Shown here: positions 1 to 6,353 of the stretch, piece by piece | Position numbering within the stretch: the stretch's first letter is position 1 | How the letters are laid out: every line of letters starts with the position of its first letter | Origin: an uncultured bacterium | GTDB taxonomy: Bacteria > Actinomycetota > Coriobacteriia > Coriobacteriales > Coriobacteriaceae | Direction: 5' to 3' | Length of the DNA: 9,289 bases | NCBI GenBank assembly: GCA_905215835.1 | Contig: CAJMRR010000079.1 | Span: 1-9,289, forward strand | Program-made: the position numbers and the translations under genes | Notes under the pieces: model-generated | What the model was told of the DNA's origin: nothing | The model's database searches: none | What the model saw: only the letters and a program-made list of their open reading frames with translations

Positions 1-782
1 CCGTCGCCGGTATCGTCTACGCCGTTGTCTTTATCCTGTGCCTGGTTTTGGGTATCGTGCCCACGGCCATCTTTGTTTCCGTCATGAGCGGTCTGTGCTG
101 CTATGAGTTTTTCCGTATGACAAGGCTCGATGGCAAGATGGCTAACGAGCGCATGGGTATCGCTGCCGCCGTGCTCTTTCCGCTGTCGGCGTTGGGCGAT
201 TCGATGCTGCTGAATGCCCTGCTTTTTGCCCTGATGCTCGCTGTGGGCATTTGGTATGTCTGGTCGCCGCGTACCCGCATATCCGATGTTGCCGTGACAC
301 TCATGGGTCCCATCTACACCGGTTTTATGCTGTCGGCTATCGTGCTGCTGCGCGATGCCGTGCCCGGTTTTGCCGGCGCCCTGCTTTCGGTGGGTGTTTG
401 TGCGTCCCTTTGGGTCTCCGATTCGTTTGCCTATATCGTGGGCAGCCGTATCGGTAAGCACAAGATGGTTCCCAAGATCTCTCCCAAAAAGAGCTGGGAG
501 GGGTTTGTCGGCGGCATTCTGGGCTCGGTTTTGATTTGGCTCATCCTGTGGGCGACGCACTTCTACAAGCTCAGCCTGCCCTATGCGCTGCTGTGCGGCG
601 TGGTCGTGTCCGTCCTGGGCGTTATCGGCGACCTTATCGAGTCGCGCATCAAGCGCGGTGTGGGCGTCAAAGATTCCGGCAACCTTATCCCGGGCCACGG
701 CGGCATGCTCGATCGTAGCGATTCGCTTATCTTCGGCTGCATCACCGCGCAGCTGATGCTGATGATCGGAGGCGTGCTGTAA
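1..782 (+). CDS. cdsA: Phosphatidate cytidylyltransferase (CDP-diglyceride synthase), 5' partial
   Basis: This integral membrane enzyme makes CDP-diacylglycerol from phosphatidic acid and CTP, the branch point to anionic phospholipids. The frame is open to the left edge (first whole codon at base 3), and the hydrophobic residues before the first possible start (TTG at 48) look like the rest of a first membrane helix. The gene therefore starts outside the window. About 259 residues are visible against a usual 260-290, so little is missing. Several hydrophobic helices precede the CDP-alcohol signature at bases 642-722, which reads S-x-I-K-R, then K-D-S-G, then P-G-H-G-G-M-L-D-R-S-D. These Lys and Asp residues bind metal and substrate in the family. 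The Ser between the final R and D is a mild departure, as a hydrophobic residue or Thr is usual. The TAA stop overlaps the dxr ATG by one base (TAATG), which suggests translational coupling. Confidence 0.95.
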   Translation, partial: VAGIVYAVVFILCLVLGIVPTAIFVSVMSGLCCYEFFRMTRLDGKMANERMGIAAAVLFPLSALGDSMLLNALLFALMLAVGIWYVWSPRTRISDVAVTLMGPIYTGFMLSAIVLLRDAVPGFAGALLSVGVCASLWVSDSFAYIVGSRIGKHKMVPKISPKKSWEGFVGGILGSVLIWLILWATHFYKLSLPYALLCGVVVSVLGVIGDLIESRIKRGVGVKDSGNLIPGHGGMLDRSDSLIFGCITAQLMLMIGGVL

Positions 783-1969
783 TGTCATTCCAGACGACGT
801 ATGGCCCCGATGGACGCCTCCGTGTTGCCATCCTGGGTTGTACGGGCTCCATCGGCACCCAGGCGCTCGATGTGTGCCGCCAGCATGCCGATCGCCTGCA
901 GGTGACGGCGCTGTCCGTTAACTCCAGTACCTCCGAGCTTGTTGCCGCTGCCCGCGAGTTCTCGGTTTCGGCGGTTGCCGTGGCCGATGTCGCTCATGGC
1001 GATGACGCCGTGCTGCAGGAGTTGCCCGAGGGAACGAAGCTCGGCGTTGGCGCGCAGGCGGTTTGCGAGCTCGCGCGTCGCGACGATGTCGACTGCGTAC
1101 TCGTCGCTATTGTGGGTGCCGCCGGTCTCGAGGCGAGCCATGCGGCCTTGACCTCGAATAAGCGCCTTGCCCTTGCCAACAAGGAGTCCCTCGTCGTCGG
1201 TGGCGACTTGCTTATGCCGTTGGCGCAACCGGGCCAGCTTATTCCAGTCGACTCTGAGCACTCCGCCATCTACCAGTGCTATCTGGGGGAGGACCCGCGC
1301 GAGGCTCATTGTATTTGGCTCACCTGCTCGGGCGGTCCGTTCTTTGGCCGCACGCGCGACGAGCTCAATCGCGTGACGCGTGCCGATGCCCTCGCACATC
1401 CCACGTGGGCCATGGGCGCCAAGATCACCATCGACTCCGCCACCCTCATGAACAAGGGCCTGGAGCGAATTGAGGCCATGCATCTGTTTAACTGCGGCCT
1501 CGATTTCATTAACGTGGTCGTGCAGCGTCAGTCTAAGATTCACTCTATGGTCGAGTTCGCCGACGGCTCCGTGATGGCGCATCTCGGTGCTTCCGACATG
1601 CGTATTCCCATCCAGTTCGCGTTCTCGTATCCCGAGCGTTGGGATACCCCGGCGCCTCGTATCGATTTTCGCGAGTTGGGACAGCTCACGTTTGATGCTG
1701 CCGACATGGATACCTTCCGCTGTCTGGCACTGGCCGAGCGTGCCGGCAAGACGGGTGGCACCATGCCGTGCGTGCTCAATGCCGCCAACGAGGTCGCCGT
1801 CGATGCCTTCCTGCACGATGGCTGCAGCTTTACCGATATCGATCGCATTGTGGAATCCTGCATGGATGCCCACGATATGCAGGCGGTCGATTCGTTTGAG
1901 CAGCTTCGCGACATCGATGCGTGGGCGCGTGAAAAGGCTGCGCAGGTACTCGCCGCAACCCGTTCCTAA
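782..1969 (+). CDS. dxr: 1-deoxy-D-xylulose 5-phosphate reductoisomerase
   Basis: This cytoplasmic enzyme carries out the first committed MEP-pathway step, converting DXP to 2-C-methyl-D-erythritol 4-phosphate with NADPH and a divalent metal. Its 395 residues match the usual length (about 400). The N-terminal Rossmann motif GCTGSIG is at residues 19-25. The metal ligands are D157 and E159 (in PVDSEHSA) and E228 (in MNKGLE). The flexible active-site loop HPTWAMG starts at H206, and H254 lies in the conserved S-x-I-H-S stretch. The LNAANE motif of the C-terminal part is at 332-337. GGAGG at 768-772 lies 9 bases before the ATG, supporting this start, which overlaps the cdsA stop. One oddity is that the common H-P-Q-S segment reads Q-R-Q-S at 248-251. 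All catalytic residues are present, so the enzyme should be active. It works in the same pathway as ispG two genes downstream. Confidence 0.97.
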   Translation: MSFQTTYGPDGRLRVAILGCTGSIGTQALDVCRQHADRLQVTALSVNSSTSELVAAAREFSVSAVAVADVAHGDDAVLQELPEGTKLGVGAQAVCELARRDDVDCVLVAIVGAAGLEASHAALTSNKRLALANKESLVVGGDLLMPLAQPGQLIPVDSEHSAIYQCYLGEDPREAHCIWLTCSGGPFFGRTRDELNRVTRADALAHPTWAMGAKITIDSATLMNKGLERIEAMHLFNCGLDFINVVVQRQSKIHSMVEFADGSVMAHLGASDMRIPIQFAFSYPERWDTPAPRIDFRELGQLTFDAADMDTFRCLALAERAGKTGGTMPCVLNAANEVAVDAFLHDGCSFTDIDRIVESCMDAHDMQAVDSFEQLRDIDAWAREKAAQVLAATRS

Positions 1970-1974
1970 CCCAT

Positions 1975-1979
1975 AAGGA
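1975..1979 (+). promoter_or_regulatory. Shine-Dalgarno-like AAGGA before rseP, unusually far from the ATG
   Basis: AAGGA sits 15 bases before the ATG at 1995 and directly abuts an in-frame TTG at 1980. The TTG is too close to be served by this site, and an in-frame TAA at 1974-1976 excludes any start further upstream. The ATG at 1995 is therefore the best start despite a long spacer, which may mean modest initiation or coupling to dxr. Confidence 0.5.
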
Positions 1980-1994
1980 TTGCTTTTTCGTTTT

Positions 1995-3356
1995 ATGGAT
2001 ACTGTTCTGAGCGTTCTCTCATCGGTCTTTTGGGGCCTGCTGATGCTTTCCGTCCTCGTGTTTTTGCACGAGGGCGGCCACTTTTTGGCGGCGCGTGCCT
2101 GCGGCGTCCGTGTGACCGAGTTCTTTTTGGGCCTGCCGTGCCGCTTTGACATCCATTACACGTCGCGTCGCATTGGAACCAAGTTTGGCGTGACCCCGCT
2201 GCTGCTGGGTGGCTACGCTGCCATCTGCGGTATGGATCCGACCGATGTCTCCTGCGCCGATCGCGTGCTCGCGGCTATCTACCGTCATGGTCGCGTGACC
2301 GTGGCCGACCTTGCTGTCGAGCTCGAGCTTTCCGAGGAGGATGTGCTCGAGGCTTGTGCTCTGTTGCTGGGCTGGGGCTCCATCGCTCCCTGGTATGAGG
2401 AAGGGGAGAAACCCTCGCCGAGCTACTATCCCACCAAGTATCAGACGCTGCCGCGAGACGCGGCGGGTTACACCACCTTTGACGGCCGCCGGTTCGATCG
2501 AGAGCATGCGACTGCCGAGGGCGATGTGTGGGAGCTGCCGTGCGGCGAAGCCGAGTTCCTTGCGCAAGAGCGTTCGCATACCTATTTGGGCCAGGGTTTT
2601 CTCAAGCGCGCCTTTATGCTGCTCGCGGGCATTCTCGTCAATATCCTGACGGGCTTTTTGCTGCTTATGAGTATCTATTCCATTGCGGGTGTCACCGTGC
2701 CGATGGATACCAACGTGATCGGTCAGGTTGACGAGGGGTCTATTGCCGCCAAGGCGGGTATCGAGGGCGGCGACGTGATCCTTTCGGTTGACGGAGTATC
2801 GTGCTCTTCCTGGATGGGCGTTTACGATGCCATCGGCAAGGCTGCCGGTAAGGACGATATCGCCATCGAGTACGAGCGTGACGGCAAGCAGCATTCGACC
2901 GCGGTTGCGCTCAAAGAGGACGAGCGCCTAGGTGTGTATGCCTCTACACAGGTGGTCCGTTTAGACCCCATCACGTCGGCTCGCCTGTCGTTCTCCTATG
3001 TCGTGCAGACAGCGGAGGGCGTGATGCGCCTGCTCCAGCCGCAGCATACGATGGAGATTCTCGATCAGTCTTCTTCGATCGTGGGTATTAGCGTTATGTC
3101 CTCACAGGCTGCTGCTGCCGGCCCTGCCACGTTCCTTTCGTTTGCCGCCCTCATTTCGTTCTCGCTTGGCTTTATGAACCTGCTGCCCATCCCACCACTC
3201 GATGGCGGCAAGCTGGTCATTGAGATCATTCAAAAGATTGCTGGCCGCGAGCTTCCGCTCAAGGTCCAGACGATTGTGAGCTATGTGGGCATCGCGCTCT
3301 TTGCGCTGCTGTTTGTCTATATGCTTCGTTCCGACGTCCTTCGATTTATCCTGTAG
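1995..3356 (+). CDS. rseP: Site-2 intramembrane zinc metalloprotease (RseP/RasP family) with a cytoplasmic insert
   Basis: This membrane protease cleaves single-pass proteins within the bilayer. In known systems its substrates are anti-sigma factors and remnant signal peptides; the substrate here cannot be told. Its 453 residues (from ATG 1995) exceed the usual 350-450. In order: helix 1 carries the zinc motif HEGGH at 25-29; a G-G-Y at 72-74 marks the membrane-associated beta loop; residues about 88-195 are an extra segment (annotated separately); helix 2 spans about 206-228 with the conserved G212 and N216; a PDZ domain lies at about 240-310; helix 3 is followed by NLLPIPPLDGG (395-405), where D403 is the third zinc ligand; a last helix lies near 426-446. 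All catalytic residues are present. The gene starts 25 bases after dxr and ends 13 bases before ispG. The start is the least certain point, since TTG at 1980 would add five residues. Confidence 0.95.
   Translation: MDTVLSVLSSVFWGLLMLSVLVFLHEGGHFLAARACGVRVTEFFLGLPCRFDIHYTSRRIGTKFGVTPLLLGGYAAICGMDPTDVSCADRVLAAIYRHGRVTVADLAVELELSEEDVLEACALLLGWGSIAPWYEEGEKPSPSYYPTKYQTLPRDAAGYTTFDGRRFDREHATAEGDVWELPCGEAEFLAQERSHTYLGQGFLKRAFMLLAGILVNILTGFLLLMSIYSIAGVTVPMDTNVIGQVDEGSIAAKAGIEGGDVILSVDGVSCSSWMGVYDAIGKAAGKDDIAIEYERDGKQHSTAVALKEDERLGVYASTQVVRLDPITSARLSFSYVVQTAEGVMRLLQPQHTMEILDQSSSIVGISVMSSQAAAAGPATFLSFAALISFSLGFMNLLPIPPLDGGKLVIEIIQKIAGRELPLKVQTIVSYVGIALFALLFVYMLRSDVLRFIL
2256..2579 (+). other. Extra segment inside RseP, winged-helix-like at its start
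   Basis: This is residues about 88-195 of RseP, lying between the G-G-Y beta loop (72-74) and membrane helix 2 (from about 206). In ordinary family members this stretch is only a few tens of residues. Residues 89-135 look like a winged helix-turn-helix: a helix ending in YRHGRV, then VTVADLAVELELSEEDVLEA, and a short hydrophobic strand-like end (LLLGWGSIAPWY). Residues 136-195 are rich in Pro, Tyr, Asp and Arg and resemble no domain I recognise. Known topology of RseP places this loop in the cytoplasm. A regulatory or partner-binding role is inference, and the winged-helix assignment is by eye from the residue pattern only. Confidence 0.6.
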
Positions 3357-3361
3357 GGGAG
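3355..3361 (+). promoter_or_regulatory. Shine-Dalgarno AGGGGAG that fixes the TTG start of ispG
   Basis: This strong ribosome-binding site overlaps the rseP stop codon and ends 8 bases before TTG at 3370. The spacing favours TTG 3370 over the in-frame GTG at 3361, which lies inside the site, and over the GTG at 3283 inside rseP, which would add a tail unlike the family. Confidence 0.75.
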
Positions 3362-3369
3362 TGTTTGGA

Positions 3370-4452
3370 TTGTCTTTATCCCATCCTTTGCCTCGCGAGT
3401 TGACGCGCCCCGTGCATGTGGGCGGTGTTCAGATCGGTGGCGGCGCGCCGGTGGTGGTCCAATCCATGACCTGCACCGATACCGCTGACGCCCAGGCAAC
3501 GCTTGCGCAAGTGTGCGCGTTGGCGCAGGCTGGCTGCGATATCGTGCGTGTGAGCGTGCCCACCGAGGCCGCGATTGAGGGTTTCCGCACCATCTGTGCC
3601 GAGTCTCCGGTGCCGATTGTCGCCGATATCCACTTTAACCACAAGCTCGCCATTGGCGCCGTGGAGGCCGGTGCCGCTAAGCTCCGCATCAATCCCGGCA
3701 ACATTGGCGATTGGGCCAAGGTCGATGCCGTGATCGATGCCGCGGGCGCCGCTGGGTGCGCGATTCGCATTGGCGTGAACGCCGGCTCGCTTGAGCAGGA
3801 TATCGCCGAGCGCGATGACCTTACGCAGCCCGAAAAGCTTGTGATGTCGAGCGAGCGTTTCGTCAAACATTTTGAGGATCGCGGCTTTACCAATATCGTG
3901 CTTTCCGCCAAGGCTCATAGCGTGTCCACGACGCTTGACACCTATCGTGCCCTGTCGCGCGAAATCCCCCATGTTCCGCTTCATTTGGGCGTGACTGAGG
4001 CCGGAACCAAGCTCCAGGGCACCATTAAGAGCTCTGTGGGCCTGGGAATTTTGCTTTCCGAGGGCATTGGCGACACCATGCGCGTCTCGCTCACGGCCGA
4101 TCCGGTCGAGGAGCCGCCGGTCGCCTGGGGTATCCTGCAGTCGCTGGGTCTTCGCCGCCGTGGCCCCGAGATCGTATCGTGCCCCACGTGCGCTCGCTGC
4201 CAGGTCAACCTCATTCCTATCGCCGAGGAGGTCACTGAGCGGCTTAAGAACTACTCCGCACCGCTTTCGATTGCCGTGATGGGCTGTGCGGTCAATGGCC
4301 CAGGCGAGGCTTCTGACGCCGACTTGGGCGTTGCCTGCGGACGAGGTCAGGGCCTGCTCTTTTCGCACGGCCAAATCATTGGTAAAGTAGCTGAGGACCA
4401 AATTGTCGACGCGCTTATGGCCGAGGTCGACAAGCTTATTGAGGAGAAATAA
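3370..4452 (+). CDS. ispG: 4-hydroxy-3-methylbut-2-en-1-yl diphosphate synthase (GcpE)
   Basis: This cytoplasmic iron-sulfur enzyme performs the penultimate MEP-pathway step, reducing 2-C-methyl-D-erythritol 2,4-cyclodiphosphate to HMBPP with electrons from ferredoxin or flavodoxin. From TTG 3370 it has 360 residues, the usual size of the short bacterial form. The N-terminal TIM-barrel part opens with VQSMTCTDTADAQAT near residue 30 and includes VADIHFNHKLA. The C-terminal cluster domain supplies C271 and C274 (CPTC), C306 (MGCAVNGPGE) and E313, which match the three Cys and one Glu that hold the [4Fe-4S] cluster in characterised enzymes. An additional Cys (C277) follows the CPTC pair. The gene starts 13 bases after rseP and its TAA directly abuts the proS ATG. 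It shares its pathway with dxr in the same cluster. The oxygen-sensitive cluster suits an anaerobe. Confidence 0.96.
   Translation: MSLSHPLPRELTRPVHVGGVQIGGGAPVVVQSMTCTDTADAQATLAQVCALAQAGCDIVRVSVPTEAAIEGFRTICAESPVPIVADIHFNHKLAIGAVEAGAAKLRINPGNIGDWAKVDAVIDAAGAAGCAIRIGVNAGSLEQDIAERDDLTQPEKLVMSSERFVKHFEDRGFTNIVLSAKAHSVSTTLDTYRALSREIPHVPLHLGVTEAGTKLQGTIKSSVGLGILLSEGIGDTMRVSLTADPVEEPPVAWGILQSLGLRRRGPEIVSCPTCARCQVNLIPIAEEVTERLKNYSAPLSIAVMGCAVNGPGEASDADLGVACGRGQGLLFSHGQIIGKVAEDQIVDALMAEVDKLIEEK
4441..4446 (+). promoter_or_regulatory. Ribosome-binding site of proS inside the 3' end of ispG
   Basis: GAGGAG lies in the last codons of ispG, 6 bases before ATG 4453. It favours that ATG over two further in-frame ATGs at 4465 and 4471, which lie too far from it. 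The position inside ispG implies translational coupling. Confidence 0.7.
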
Positions 4453-6174
4453 ATGACTCGAGCAATGTATATGTCTAAGCTGTATGCTCCGACGCTCAAA
4501 GAGGATCCGGCCGACGCCGAGCTTGCGAGCCATCGCCTGCTGCTTCGTGCCGGCATGATTCGCAAGGAGGCCGCCGGTCTCTATTCCTATCTGCCGCTTG
4601 CTTGGCGCTCGATTCGCAAGATCGAGAACATCGTGCGCGACGAGATGGACGCTGCCGGCGCCCAGGAGCTCATGATGCCCATCATGGTCGATGCCGAGCT
4701 GTGGCGTGAGTCCGGCCGTATCGATGCCTATGGCAAGGAGCTCGTGCGCTTTGATGACCGCCACGGACGCGAGTTCGTGCTCGGTCCCACGCACGAGGAG
4801 ACCGTGACTGCCCTGGTGCGCAACGAGCTGCGTTCCTACAAGCAGCTGCCGGTGAATCTCTATCACATCCAGGATAAATTTCGCGACGAGTTCCGTCCCC
4901 GCTTTGGCCTGATGCGCGGTCGCGAGTTCATCATGAAGGACGCCTACAGCTTCTCTGCCACGCAGGAGAGCCTGCAGGAGGAGTACGACAAGATGAAGCA
5001 GGCCTACGCCAACATCTGCGAGCGCTGCTACATCAAGGCCCTGCCCGTTGTCGCCGACTCCGGTGAGATCGGCGGCGATACCTCCGTCGAGTACATGGCG
5101 CTGGCCGACGCCGGCGAGGCTTCGCTGGTCTACTGCGACGATTGCGGCTTTGCTGCCGATGACGAGGCTGCAAGCACCAAGGTCGTTGTGACCGAGGGCC
5201 CCGGCGACGGCACACTCACCAAGGTCAAGACTCCGGGCATGGGCACCATCGAGGCTGTTGCCAAGTTCTTTGGGTTCCCCGAGAACGGCACGCGCAAGTC
5301 CCTGGCTCTCATTGACGCCGAGGGTAAGCCGGTTGTGGCTATCGTTCCGGGCGATCACGAGCTCAACGACTGCAAGGCTGAGCACGTCTTTGGCAAGGGC
5401 TATCGCATGATGACCGATGAGGAGCTCCAGACCTACGGTCTGCATAAGGGCTTTATCGGACCGGTTAACCTACCCGAGGGTATTCGCCTGGTCTGCGATG
5501 AGAGCCTGCGTGAGTCCAAGCAGTGGGCCTGCGGTGCCAACGAGGTCGATTATCACTTTACCGGCGCCTGCCCCGAGCGCGACTTTACCGTCGACGAGTG
5601 GGCCGACCTGGTGACCGTCGTTGCCGGCGATCCCTGCCCGCACTGCGGTAAGCCGCTCTCCGCTGCCCGCGGTATCGAGGTCTCTCAGGTCTTCCAGCTG
5701 GGCACTAAGTATTCCGAGGCCATGGGCGCCACCTTTATGGACGAGGATGGCAAGGAGAAGCCGCTCATCATGGGCTGCTACGGCGTTGGTGTGTCCCGCT
5801 CGCTTGCTGCGGTCGTGGAGCAGCACAACGACGAGCACGGTATCGTATGGCCGGTCTCCGTTGCCCCGTACGAGGTCGCGGTGATTCCGCTCGACCCCAA
5901 GAAGGAGGAGTGCGCTACCGTCTGCGACCAAATCGTCGAGGGTCTGTGCGCCGAGGGTATCGAGGTTGTCGTCGATGACCGTGACGAGCGTCCCGGCTTT
6001 AAGTTTGCCGACAACGACCTTATGGGCTTCCCGTATCAGGTCGTTCTGGGCAAGCGCGGCCTCAAGAATGGCACGGTGGAGCTCAAGGACCGTGCTACCG
6101 GCGAGCGTGAGGACGTGGCGATTGACGAGGTCGTCGCCAAGGTTGCCGAGCTGGTGAAGGCAGCACGCCGTTAA
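4453..6174 (+). CDS. proS: Prolyl-tRNA synthetase, bacterial type with editing domain
   Basis: This cytoplasmic class II enzyme attaches proline to tRNA-Pro. It has 573 residues, typical of the bacterial long form with an editing insert between motifs 2 and 3. Motif 1 lies near residues 60-80 (ending ELMMPIM), followed by the proline-site GPTHEET at 111-117. Motif 2 is at about 143-167 (FRDEFRPRFGLMRGREFIMK and on). The editing insert covers about 220-400, with K282 in TRKSLALI aligning to the editing lysine of the E. coli enzyme. Motif 3 is GCYGVGVSRSLAAVVEQ from 441, followed by the C-terminal anticodon-binding domain from about 470. Cys pairs at 228/231 and 395/398 flank the editing insert, so they could come together as a metal-binding knuckle, though this is not shown. 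It is the last gene of the cluster, directly abutting ispG and followed by a terminator. Its codons look more biased than those of cdsA, as expected for a well-expressed gene. Confidence 0.97.
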   Translation: MTRAMYMSKLYAPTLKEDPADAELASHRLLLRAGMIRKEAAGLYSYLPLAWRSIRKIENIVRDEMDAAGAQELMMPIMVDAELWRESGRIDAYGKELVRFDDRHGREFVLGPTHEETVTALVRNELRSYKQLPVNLYHIQDKFRDEFRPRFGLMRGREFIMKDAYSFSATQESLQEEYDKMKQAYANICERCYIKALPVVADSGEIGGDTSVEYMALADAGEASLVYCDDCGFAADDEAASTKVVVTEGPGDGTLTKVKTPGMGTIEAVAKFFGFPENGTRKSLALIDAEGKPVVAIVPGDHELNDCKAEHVFGKGYRMMTDEELQTYGLHKGFIGPVNLPEGIRLVCDESLRESKQWACGANEVDYHFTGACPERDFTVDEWADLVTVVAGDPCPHCGKPLSAARGIEVSQVFQLGTKYSEAMGATFMDEDGKEKPLIMGCYGVGVSRSLAAVVEQHNDEHGIVWPVSVAPYEVAVIPLDPKKEECATVCDQIVEGLCAEGIEVVVDDRDERPGFKFADNDLMGFPYQVVLGKRGLKNGTVELKDRATGEREDVAIDEVVAKVAELVKAARR

Positions 6175-6203
6175 TCTACGATTTCGCTTGTAGTTCGATA
6201 TGC

Positions 6204-6253
6204 GGGACGGCCTCGCATTTCTCCAGATTGGGGAGATGCGAGGCCGCCCTTTT
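6204..6253 (+). terminator. Intrinsic terminator of the cdsA-proS operon
   Basis: A long hairpin has its left arm at 6204-6224, loop AGATT at 6225-6229 and right arm at 6230-6249. The core CGGCCTCGCAT/ATGCGAGGCCG pairs perfectly. The base of the stem has one bulged A, and the top closes with two G-U wobbles. TTTT follows at 6250-6253. It begins about 30 bases after the proS stop, so it should end the whole + strand transcript. Confidence 0.88.
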
Positions 6254-6282
6254 ATCTTGCCGTCGTGCTCAATCGCTAAAAG

Positions 6283-6317
6283 AAAAACCCCACAGCCCAT
6301 ATGAGCTGCGGGGTTTT
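6283..6317 (-). terminator. Terminator of the convergent kinase gene, possibly bidirectional
   Basis: The hairpin arms are 6288-6298 and 6303-6313, around the loop ATAT. The outer part is CCCC/GGGG, flanked by A5 at 6283-6287 and TTTT at 6314-6317, so either strand could give a U tract. Read on the - strand the arms pair fully with G-U wobbles. On the + strand two positions become A-C mismatches. That favours the - strand as the main direction, and it lies about 40 bases past the kinase stop. It could also back up the proS terminator. Confidence 0.82.
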
Positions 6318-6353
6318 CTTTGTGCCTCCGATGCGAAATAAATCGCTCAGATA

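Noticed and set aside
48..50. TTG at 48 as the start of cdsA
   Set aside because: The frame stays open to the left edge and the residues before it continue a hydrophobic membrane helix, so the gene begins outside the window.
785..2152. A 455-codon open frame on the - strand opposite dxr and the start of rseP
   Set aside because: It is a shadow of dxr codons with no recognisable motif; dxr itself has all catalytic residues and a good ribosome-binding site.
3283..3369. Longer ispG starting at GTG 3283 inside rseP
   Set aside because: The added N-terminal residues are the out-of-frame reading of rseP and unlike the family, while a strong ribosome-binding site points to TTG 3370.
3376..5445. 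A 689-codon open frame on the - strand, antisense to ispG and proS
   Set aside because: It lies wholly opposite two clearly recognised enzymes, has a composition of Leu, Gly, Ala, His and Asp typical of a GC-rich shadow frame, and shows no domain I recognise. Long antisense frames are expected when codons avoid the triplets that would read as stops on the other strand.
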